Shown piece by piece: positions 13,994 through 24,000 of a stretch of 52,667 nt of DNA (position 1 is the first letter of the stretch; the number at the start of each line of letters is the position of its first letter). Location: contig NW_003116452.1 in the NCBI RefSeq assembly GCF_000003605.2, positions 871,664-924,330 of the forward strand, read 5' to 3'. Made by a program: the position numbers and the translations under genes. The notes under the pieces are model-generated. The model was not told the origin of the DNA, made no database searches, and saw nothing but the letters and a program-made list of their open reading frames with translations. The stretch is from Saccoglossus kowalevskii. Lineage: Eukaryota > Hemichordata > Enteropneusta > Harrimaniidae.

Positions 13994-15250
13994 ATGTGTT
14001 CTACCAGTAGTTCGAGTCTCATCCCGTACGAATTCAAATCAACCGAACAACCAACGATGTATGCTGCCTGGGGAGGCAGTGGCATGACTCAGGCTGCGTT
14101 TGAGTTTCATCGTGCACAAATGTACAACTATAACAGTCGACTGCGATACGCGGGGATACCAGGCATACCCACGGCGACAGCGCACGGAATTTCACCATAC
14201 CTTCACCACCATCCACACGGAGCTGATACGTTCACGGCGTTGATGGCTTTCAACAAAGTTGATCCGAGGGCGAGACTGATTCATGAAGAGCCGAAACCGA
14301 GTCACAGCTACATAGGACTTATCGCTATGGCTATTTTAAAATCCAAGGATAGAAAAATGGTTTTAAGCGACATCTATCAGTACATTTTAGATAACTATCC
14401 GTATTTCCGTGCAAGGGGACCAGGTTGGAGAAACAGCATTCGACACAATTTATCTCTGAACGACTGCTTCGTAAAAGCGGGGCGAAGTGCAAATGGCAAA
14501 GGCCACTATTGGGCGATCCATCCAGCTAATATAGACGACTTCACGAAGGGTGATTTTCGCCGACGCCGGGCTCAACGGAAAGTGAGAAAGCACATGGGGT
14601 TATCTGTGCCAGACGACGAAGACAGTCCCAGTCCGCCACCAGTAACATCTGCCCAAATGAAATGGGTGAACCCGTCGTTCTTGCACAGTGGTGTAAGTTC
14701 GATCGGTGAAAATGCTGCCACGATTACCGGTCACCTACACCAGCCAACAAAAAAGAGACTATTCGACGTTGAGTCACTACTAGCACCCGAGACGAACGAA
14801 AACAAGGACAAATCGGCTGACGAAGACGACGAGGTTGAGGATTGCAAAGACACACTTGAACATGACCTGAAGGCGGCACAGATTGAAAGAAATCAACCAA
14901 ATACTGAAACCGCAGAAAGAATATCTGAATTCAAGTCCGAGGAAAGATCCAGCCCGAACACTGAAACTTGCCATTCACCCACTGCCAAGAACTTACGACA
15001 ATCGCCCCAAACTAATTTACGCAGCTCCTGGACAGCACCGACATTACCGCCTAGGACGAATGGCTGGCCGGGCAGCGCTTGGAGCATTGTCACGCCGTCA
15101 ACCAGGACAACGTACTCGGCGGGTATCACGCCGATCCCGTACGGTACCCCAACCCCATCACCCGGAATGGACACAGTGCAACAGTGGCAAGAGACATTCT
15201 CGCGGATAATGGCCAAGTCTTACAGTAAGAATTTGCAAGTAGAATCTTAA
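13994..15250 (+). CDS. foxQ2: Forkhead transcription factor, FoxQ2 class (first copy)
   Basis: Sequence-specific DNA-binding nuclear protein. In many bilaterian and cnidarian embryos FoxQ2 acts in anterior/apical patterning and is restricted by Wnt signalling. The ORF stays open from a GTG at 13874, but GTG is not a normal animal start. The first ATG is at 13994 (A at -3), giving 418 residues; a second possible start is 14057. The forkhead domain covers about residues 100-199 (14294-14590), with the helix-3 signature WRNSIRHNLSLNDCF and the FoxQ2-type end KGDFRRRRAQRKVRKHMGL. A His/Ala-rich N-terminal part precedes it. An EH1-like Groucho-binding motif, LFDVESLL, is at residues 256-263, followed by an acidic Ser/Glu-rich linker. 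The C-terminus carries WQETFSR from residue 398. There is no intron within the ORF. An untranslated or short coding upstream exon cannot be excluded. Confidence 0.93.
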   Translation: MCSTSSSSLIPYEFKSTEQPTMYAAWGGSGMTQAAFEFHRAQMYNYNSRLRYAGIPGIPTATAHGISPYLHHHPHGADTFTALMAFNKVDPRARLIHEEPKPSHSYIGLIAMAILKSKDRKMVLSDIYQYILDNYPYFRARGPGWRNSIRHNLSLNDCFVKAGRSANGKGHYWAIHPANIDDFTKGDFRRRRAQRKVRKHMGLSVPDDEDSPSPPPVTSAQMKWVNPSFLHSGVSSIGENAATITGHLHQPTKKRLFDVESLLAPETNENKDKSADEDDEVEDCKDTLEHDLKAAQIERNQPNTETAERISEFKSEERSSPNTETCHSPTAKNLRQSPQTNLRSSWTAPTLPPRTNGWPGSAWSIVTPSTRTTYSAGITPIPYGTPTPSPGMDTVQQWQETFSRIMAKSYSKNLQVES

Positions 15251-15406
15251 ATTACCTGAGCTGACAATATTCTCAAAACGTGTGTTTTTAAAAAAATATG
15301 GTGCATATTTTTGTAGAGACTCATTTAGAAATATCCATACCAGATTTATAAGCACGTATATAATGTAATTTACTTATAAAACGGCAGTCTTCACATTTAT
15401 ATAAGT

Positions 15407-15415
15407 TTATTTATT
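15407..15415 (+). promoter_or_regulatory. AU-rich element nonamer in the foxQ2 3' UTR
   Basis: TTATTTATT, the classic UUAUUUAUU destabilising nonamer, lies 157 bp after the stop codon in a strongly AT-rich 3' region. It suggests a short-lived mRNA, as is usual for patterning regulators. Motif match only. Confidence 0.35.
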
Positions 15416-15628
15416 AATGCCTTTAGTACATAAACTAATGCAGTCATTTTATACCAATGTATCAGTCATCGAATTATTTAATCAAATCAGATTTGTTGTA
15501 AAAGAGAAAACTTATAAAACACACGTAATATTATTTGTATGCAGATATATAAAAATATTGTTTTTATCAAATTTTTTTTAGTTGTTATGTGCAAAGTTGG
15601 GGAATTACGATGTTAAATTAATGCTTAT

Positions 15629-15636
15629 TGTACATA
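15629..15636 (+). promoter_or_regulatory. Pumilio recognition element in the foxQ2 3' UTR
   Basis: TGTACATA is a perfect match to the Pumilio/FBF consensus UGUANAUA and would be in the 3' UTR if the transcript uses the poly(A) signal at 15950. Motif match only; an 8-mer of this composition is not rare in AT-rich DNA. Confidence 0.3.
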
Positions 15637-15949
15637 GTGGTATATAGACAAAGTAAAATAAGGCGCTTTCCTTTTTTTCTTGAATAATCTTCTTGTAGAG
15701 TATATTTTTATCTATTTTAAGTTTCATGATATTCCTGTTGTTTCAAGCGATTTCAAAATAAGGAACGAATTGCTGCTATGGAGATGGTAAAGACTTGTCA
15801 TTTCATCCAGTACGGACAAACGTAAACACGATCGACTCGATTTATCAGTCAACTGTGTTGACCGTGAACATTTCTTTGCCCCTTATTATTGTATCTGGAG
15901 TCAGTTTCTTCATTCATAAGATACACAATTTATCTTATTTAAAAACCCT

Positions 15950-15955
15950 AATAAA
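15950..15955 (+). promoter_or_regulatory. Candidate poly(A) signal for foxQ2
   Basis: First canonical AATAAA after the stop codon, 700 bp downstream. Further AATAAA hexamers occur at 16445 and 16494, the last followed by a GT-rich tract (TGTTTGTTTGTTTG), so a longer 3' UTR is possible. Confidence 0.4.
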
Positions 15956-18900
15956 ATTGATATATGTAAGCAAATAACGATGTTTCCCTTTGTCTATCGT
16001 TTTTTAACTGCATTGATTTCATTTCATAATACAATCGGAGCCCTCTTTGCGTTAATGAACGCACGCACTTGCACACGCAGGGAGGTACCTTCCAGTATCA
16101 CTACACAAATTATAGCATTGAATGCTATAAAAATCCAATACCGTGCTAATTGCTACATCGTTCGTACTGTTCAGTTCTGTATGACTATATGATTGAGAAA
16201 CGAATTTCCCGTATTTCAAAATGAAAATGGGTATAGCAATGTGCACATGGCAGTTTTACCGCCAAGCTTCGCGTTAACAATTATCGAAATACTGAACACG
16301 CCGTGTTTTGACTTTAAAAAAGAAAAAGTTGCGTCTTTAACGCAAGGTTTACGCAAGAGCGCCGACGAGACTGCAACGATACGACACGAGTAAGCTGTTA
16401 ACGATGGTCTTCCACGTTCAATCTCGTTTTGAAACCAAAATTGAAATAAAATGATACTGAACAATTCCTGACCACGTGTTTATGTGGCCGCCAAATAAAC
16501 TGTTTGTTTGTTTGAAATACAAAAAATAAATAACTCGCCGTGTTGATTTGATCTGTTATTACGAATAAAGTAACAGATCTTTCGCAACAATCTGTAATCT
16601 ATGGTGTCATTTCAAACCTTGTTGAACCACTCGTGCTCCACCTACCGCGCAATCCGACGGTCATCATTAACACATCGCCATCGGTTAGTTTTACGAGAAG
16701 GCGTTCAGGCTCAGGCTGATCACGCTTTTCATGGATCGCGAAGAAGCAACGAAACACTGTTTTTTACATTTTTCGCCAGAATTCGGAAAACGTGATGTTC
16801 ATTTTGAAATAACCATTGATGTAGATTTTTACTTTGTGAAAACAAATTACAATTTCCTATTTCATTGAATTCAATTTAAGTGCATCGTCCACGGTTGTAA
16901 AATGAAATATTGAAATAGCATCTCGGAAACAAGAATTCCGGAAATGTCCCGCGGTTGGCGATTGTCCTCATACACAAATACGTTCATCGTCGTGTTGTTG
17001 TACAGCATAGTTTCGCATTGTGTAACTTTTTATACATGACGACAACATGAGAACACATTCGGCTAACAGATTCAGTTCCCAGTATAAAATAGTAAAAATA
17101 ACGCGAGTGTTTGTCCAGAGTTCGAAGCGATGGAGATTGGGAAGGCGTATCGAGCCGCCGCGTTACACCGAGTGTGTTCACAATCTCGCACGAGTGCGTG
17201 AAGTTTCAATAACTTGATCTCTTTCTGTGGTTTGAAGCCGGATATACCACGGCAATCACCGTCAACTCTAGTAGCTACGATACAACGGCGAGTACACTGT
17301 AAATGAGATGGAAATTTGTCCACGGCTGACAACCGATCGACTCGAATAAACCCACACATTTTACTACTGCGTCGAGTTGAAACAAAGCTACATTTCAAGA
17401 AACATTCCCGACTGGCCAATACACGGCAATTCCATCTCGACGCTAGACTACTGTCCTATTCTATACACATAAGTTGTGTTTATTTCATTCTTCTCAACCC
17501 CTATCCCTCAATTAGATGCATTCACAGCAAATAAGACGCGAGACACATAAAGTCAGTATACAAAATGAAATAGCTCTGTCACCATTATGATCCAGTCCGC
17601 TTAATTGAAAACCCTCCCCCAACTTGGAGCCGAACGCGATAAGTGTGGTCAAATTTGAGTGGACAAAGATCCGAACCCAGTCTACCCCGCCTAATGCACC
17701 AATTCGCCATTGTTATCCTTTGTTGAACAATGCAATCTGTGAGAATACTCTGGGGGTAGGGCATTTACAAAGAATATATTGACTGTTTCGAACTTTCTTG
17801 GCCTAGCCCGTGTGTTTCAATGTGTTCATTTATACTCCGCGTTGGTTTACGTGTTCTACGTGGAGGATCGAACTTACTTACTTGCACGATAACCCAGCGA
17901 CGAATACTGCTGAAATTCCTGTGATTACTAATTGTCAACCGTTTATTTGATGACGTGTGATTATTTTCGATATTTCGAGTTCGCATTTTTATCAAGGGTT
18001 ACTAACAGTACGTAACAATACTAGTTTTGGGGTGACCGGCGTTTTGCATGAACAACACATTCGTCGGTACTTCATCGCCGAAATGATAAGATTTGCATTC
18101 GCCCAGGCGTACGTAATATATGACGTGCTTTCAATGGCATATGGTGACTCCACTTTTTATGGCCGATTGCAGGCTGTGTTTTGCGATAGCGTTAAGAAAA
18201 ACGAAAACGGTAATGAGGCAACTGGGGACCCAAGAAACCGAAATAATTAAATTATAAACTATTTGTTGGTGTATATCATTTAAAAAATCAACTAGGCTGA
18301 ACCAATGCCCCAGGCGAAAACAGTTTTATTAATTGCTATGGGCAAAATGTACGAGACGAAGTTACCCACTCATTTTAATAGGCAGGAGGGCGGTGTTCAA
18401 AAGCTGCAACCTGTTCGTCAGCAACACATCGCCAATCACTCTGCAGGTTCGCAATTAATGTTCGCATATCTAGCATATATAGAGGTGACGAGGAATAAAT
18501 ATAAGTCTTAAGCGAGGCTGTTAGCGGGCGGGTTAAAACGAGCGGTATGCCTTTGGCGTAAGGCGTTTGCCCACCGTGGTACACTCTACGATGTAGTGTG
18601 CACATTTATTGGACCATGCACTGCGGAACGCATTGAATAATATGATTTGGTTTAAACTCGGTCCATCGTGCTCATTCAGCGTGTAAATCTAGTGTGCAAA
18701 TAGAATGAAGCCCACAAGACGCGGAGACATGATTTGAACTCATTTAAATGCCGCGATGGTAACACCGAAGTCGTTGTTTACTACGTCACTGATTGCCGAG
18801 TATATTGTGTTGTTCCTGACTACGTCATCATAGATTTACATAATTTCATGCAACCTAATTTGAATATATTTGGTAAAATCATGGAAATAACTATTGTGAT

Positions 18901-19570
18901 GTTTTAGTGTCAATTAGCTTATACTAAACCCTTATTCAATGGGTATATGGGTTAACCCCTTATCTAATCGATATATTGGGTCATACCACGTGAATCTAAA
19001 AATACATAAGGGTTTCAATGGTTTGATGAGGAGAGGTGATAACCAATGAATCGATAGATATATGAGAGGATTTAAAATAATGCCCCCTTGCCTTTAGTTT
19101 GAAATGAAGTTATTAGACCTAGCGTTTACATTTAGTTCTACATGTTTATTTCAAACAATGTTATTTTATGATACTAGCGCTATTTTTGATATTGTATATA
19201 ATAACGTCACAAATTAAGCTCGTTATATCGTTATTGTCACAGTGGCTCAAATCGGACCAGATATGCTTTTTCGCATTATCTGGGGAATGTTACTTACATT
19301 TTGATAGAAATTACAGTAATCAACACTGTCAAACGTAGAATGGCTAACGCCATGGCAATGTACTGGAGCTTTTTTATTTACGTTTTCATAATGTCAGAAG
19401 AAAATTAATTAATTTCAATTAAACGCCTAAACATAGTGTATTGTATTACTATTTATAACAATATTTCACAGTAACAATAAAAGCAATGTAATAAAGTCGT
19501 CAAAACGTGATTAATATAACTCTTTATAATTATGAACAACAATTTAAAACATATTTCAGTTTTCCATTAA
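15956..19570. other. Intergenic, no gene recognised
   Basis: AT-rich sequence with only short chance openings (up to 115 codons, minus strand 17072-17419), none with a recognisable domain. A 10-bp perfect inverted repeat (AAACCCTTAT at 18926 and ATAAGGGTTT at 19006) is the only local structure I noted. Confidence 0.5.
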
Positions 19571-19660
19571 CAACCTTCCATCAAACCATTAGTACATTTA
19601 CCATACATATTTAGATACAATGACACACGTTCCCATGACTACAACATCCAACGCAACTCT

Positions 19661-19840
19661 CTCCCACCTGCTACACAATTTTTAAGCGCCCAGCTCGCCT
19701 ACCATTTCCACTCTCCCATTGGTCAAACATTCCCAACTTTTCACAGTTGAACCTCCACCAGCTACACAATGCCCACAATCTCAATTAACCACCATTTCCA
19801 CTCCCTACTGGCACAGCAATTCCAAGCTCCAAAAGCTCAA
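19661..19840. repeat. 90-bp imperfect direct repeat
   Basis: Two adjacent copies with an offset of 90 bp: CCACCTGCTACACAAT at about 19663 matches CCACCAGCTACACAAT at about 19754, and ACCATTTCCACT at 19701 matches the same string at 19791. It directly precedes the 26-bp minisatellite and may belong to the same element. Confidence 0.65.
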
Positions 19841-19884
19841 GCAATTCCAAATGACAGTTAGTATTAGTTTACAATATCATATGT

Positions 19885-20856
19885 GACCTTACCTGTCTAC
19901 TTACCTAACATTACTTATTTGTCTACTCACATGAAATTACTCACCTGGCTACTCACCTGACAGTACTCACCTGTCTACTTACCTGTCTACTCACATGACA
20001 TTACTCACCTGGCTACTCACCTGACAGTACTTACCTGTCTACTTACCTAATACTTTTTACCTGTCTACTCACATGACATTACTTACCTGTCTACTCACCT
20101 GACAGTACTTACCTGTCTACTCACCTGACAGTACTTACCTGTCTACTCACATGACATTACTTACCTGTCTACTCACCTAATACTACTTACCTGTCTACTC
20201 CCCTAACATTACTTACCTGTCTACTCACATGACATTACTCACATGGCTACTCACCTGACAGTACTTACCTGTCTACTTACCTAATACTACTTACCTGTCT
20301 ATTCACCTAACATTACTTACCTGTCTGCTCACCTAACATTACTTACCTGTCTATTCTCAGAGCATTTCTTACCTATCTACTCTCCTACATTACTTACATG
20401 TCTGCTCACCTGACAGTACTTACCTGTCTACTCACCTGACAGTACTTACCTGTCTACTCACCTGACAGTACTTACCTGTCTACTCACCTAATACTACTTA
20501 CCTGTCTATTCTCAGAGCATTTCTTACCTGTCTACTCCCCTAACATTACTTACCTATCTGCTCACCTGACATTACTTACCTGCCTGCTCAGCTAACATTT
20601 CTTACCTATCTGCTCACCTGACATTACTTACCTGTCTATTCTCAGAGCATTTCTTACCTATCTACTCTCCTACATTACTTACCTGTCTGCTCACCTAACA
20701 TTACTTACCTGTCTATTCTCAGAGCATTTCTTACCTATCTACTCTCCTACATTACTTACCTGTCTACTCTCCTACATTACTTACATGTCTGCTCACCTGA
20801 CATTACTTACCTGTCTACTCACCTAACATTACTATTTTTGTCTACTCACCTGATAA
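19885..20856. repeat. 26-bp minisatellite containing U1-like / splice-donor sequence
   Basis: About 37 tandem copies of a 26-bp unit: ACTTACCTGTCTACTCACCT followed by GACAGT, with variants (AACATT, AATACT, TCTCAGAGCATTT). On the plus strand the string ACTTACCTG, identical to part of the 5' end of U1 snRNA, occurs exactly about 22 times by hand count. On the minus strand every unit therefore reads as CAGGTAAGT and/or CAGGTGAGT, the consensus animal 5' splice site. The array ends at its right in an (AAAAT)n tract and then the dispersed repeat core. No coding capacity. Confidence 0.95.
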
Positions 20857-20880
20857 GTAAATAAAATAAAATAAAATAAT
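20857..20880. repeat. (AAAAT)n microsatellite
   Basis: Short run of AAAAT repeats between the 26-bp minisatellite and the dispersed repeat core. It corresponds in position to the (ATTT)n array next to the other copy of that core. Confidence 0.85.
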
Positions 20881-21076
20881 ACTGCTAATTTCAAACTTTC
20901 TCTCTCCTTGTCTTCATTTACTTGTTACTGTAAGCCTCAGTGTATACGTAACCATGGTAATATCGATAAAAGCAGCTACTCCATACTTGTATACTTGTAT
21001 AAAACCGGATAAATCCATATACGTAGAGAACGCATTAGTTTACTGTGAATGTTTGACACCCATGTACGTGTTGTAT
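20881..21076 (-). mobile_element. Dispersed repeat core, copy A (minus orientation)
   Basis: The reverse complement of this segment aligns with 36721-36894. Shared blocks in order include TGTCAAACA, GTAAACTAAT, TTTATCCGGTTTTATACAA, AGTATGGAGTAGCTGCTTTT, TACGTATACA and CTTACAGTAACAAGTAAATG. Copy A has about 18 extra bases between GTAAACTAAT and TTTATCCGG. In both copies the same end abuts a tandem array. This fits a non-autonomous mobile element with internal or terminal tandem repeats (pearl-, DINE- or Helitron-like designs are known), but no transposase or diagnostic ends are visible. Confidence 0.75.
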
Positions 21077-24000
21077 GAAATATAAATGGCGAGCGATCAA
21101 ACTTTATTGACGGTTAATGGAAGAAACACAGCCATCGAGTCAAACAGTGAGTTAATTCCATTCACCAACTTCATTACAAGTTCTCTAGGGTGCCACTACG
21201 TTAATTTGACATCATCAAAGTGAGTATTGATTGTTATTGCGTTTGACATAACCTGAGTGGATGAAAAAATTCCACTAAACAAAACAGTGTGTCATAGAAA
21301 CATGATATAAACAATATGTTCAATCTGCCAATCTTCAACCGCTCTGTTTTCTTAGCGTATATACGGAAACAATGATTTATTTATTTATTCTTAATGTTTT
21401 TAGTGTCTTTATAGGACGTTAATCCGTGATTCACACCCTTTGTTTCCATGACTAATTACTTTATTCTCGTTCTATTTTTCACCTAACTGTCATGGTGTTT
21501 CCTTTGCAAATAGTTCACTAATTGCTCACCGTCCCTCCCAAGTTTTCACACCATTTAGAATAAAGACGGATCTTGCTAACATGCTGAGACGAACAAACAA
21601 ATAAATAAAGGGAAACAACATCACTTGGTGCAACACCTGTAGTGACGTCAAAATGTGTGATAACTAACTACCGAACAAACAATCATGACAAATGTGAAAA
21701 GTAGGAGAAAATTTCCGTTTACTGCTGCTCGTTGCCGCTTATTGTTCCCGCGCACGCTAATTGATTAATCACTCGTTATGTTAGTTTTTGTAGTGTAATT
21801 ATTGACAGGGCTCCTTGTCGTTGTTAAGGTTACTGATCATCGATAACTCAGTAATTATATATTAAATCTCGCATATATATCAAACATTGCGTTACGATGG
21901 CATTTTTACCCTCCGAAAGTCGCATTTTCCGGCCAATATTTTAGTGCAACTTTTTGCAATTTTTTTACGCGTTTATTTATAATTTCTTTGTTAGTTTTGA
22001 GCTAAATAAAGATTTCCCAATGGCTACGGATCAATGATTTTGAAAAAGTGTGTGGAAAAAAAAAAACGCGTGGAAAAGTAGACACGTTTTTTTTTTTTTT
22101 TTTTTTTTTTTATAAACGATGACGAATGTTGACTTTGTCGTTCAGGGGGTTAATATTATCTATTTGTAGTCCCCGCTGATTGTGCTTGCGTTACGCATTT
22201 AAACCACGTGACCATTGTGAATTAGTTATCGACACAGAACAGTATATTAACAATAGAGTATTAATAGGTGTTATCGCGAGGGACCCTCCGATAAAATAAG
22301 TCCACCTATATAAACGTCCCTGGAGTACCACTACGCTGCATTGACATTACGTAAATGAACGAATGGGGGATTTTATGTAGAAACAATAACACAGACGATC
22401 AATCGTTTTAGCCTAGTGAACTGCCTCACTTTTCTCATTAAAAGTAGAAGCGAGGTTTCCTTTCTTGTCAACCGCGGACTGCTGTTATATTTCGCTTACA
22501 ATAGATTGTAAGACTTTCTTAGTCGCTATATTTTTTGTCAAATAATGCCTTCCAAATAATTGAATAATTTTTTGTAACCAAAACTATTTCAATGATTTAT
22601 ACATTGCTACCGTACAACGAGCTTATGTCTAAATGTAGCTTCTTCAACCCGAAACTTACATCACATCTATAATGCTCTTATTGCAACTTTCATTGTGTGG
22701 TTTTGTTTAAAAGATAGCCGTAGACCAATATGTTACTAGTACACCCGTAGTTTAAAACTCAACACGATTGGGCGGCATACATTGTAATGTTAACAATGCT
22801 TTATGAATAGATTCATCATTACAGTAATTTAGAAACTGACATTTTTATTTCTGGTGTAAAACAAGATATAAGATTATTACTATGATGAGTTTCATCGGGG
22901 CACAGATCAAAATGCTGAGTATAGCCTGGCACCAAACTAAGTTCTTCGCCGCCAATACCTCGTATTTGCGATGATTGTCAGACGCCTCGACGCAGATGAA
23001 ATAAAAACTTCCACTCGACTTTGTCAGACGAGCGTACATATTTAATATATCGATTCAGAAACACAAAGTGCCGATCACAAATTCAATAGGGCAAATGCAA
23101 GTTGACATGCTTGAAATATTCATTACTACGAGATGGCTTTAAAAATAAACATAATGTGCAATTTTCAATTGAGTGTTTTCCCTATTGAGTGAAAAATCAA
23201 ACCTGTCCGGCCAACATGACGCCAGCGCCGAATTGATGAAATAAACAAGCAATATATAAAAAATTAAACACCCCAGAAAATATGACGTAATACTTATATA
23301 CGCGGTCAAACAATTCGGCTAATCGCTCACGTGCTGATGGTGAGATCAATGTTTGGGCACGCTGTAGTCGTTTAGGCGCGTGCGATGTATTGTCTTGGCA
23401 ACCATTATTCAAATCATTCAATAGATGCATATGGCCCCTCATAATTGAAGCAACTCCATTCATTCAAACTAGTCTTTGAATATTCATTTTCGAATGTAGA
23501 TGAAAGCCGAATGTGTTAAGTAGTAATCAATACGTCTCTTCTCCCTACGTTGTGACATACAGATAGCAAAACGTGTCATAGTAATATATATATGTATATT
23601 GTGACAACAATTATCAATTTATTTTCAGGTTTCAGACGTGTTTCTATATGTTTTCCATTAGTATTGTGGTGACGGACACTGAGGTCACCGGAATTGTTAT
23701 TATTTATTTAAACACGGGAATGTGACAGAGGTAGCATGTGTTTCTTTATATGCCGCTGCGTTCAACACGAATACCACGACTTTAAATCAGTGGTTATAAC
23801 GCTAATGTTAAATCCTCATCGAAACCGACGTGGTTGCCGCTACCAATATTACACCAATACTAACTTGAACCTTTTTTATAATTACATAATATTATGTTTG
23901 ATATATACTTGGCTCGACTAAGAAATTTGTATTCATGTATTATACATCCAAAACAACAACATACAATACAATTGTGCAATATCAAATGGAGAACTTCACT

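Noticed and set aside
14883-15216. Overlapping 107-108 codon openings on both strands inside foxQ2
   Set aside because: Shadow frames of the forkhead coding sequence, with no independent domain.
18926-19015. Inverted repeat AAACCCTTAT / ATAAGGGTTT
   Set aside because: Arms of only 10 bp, 70 bp apart, no target duplication. Likely chance.
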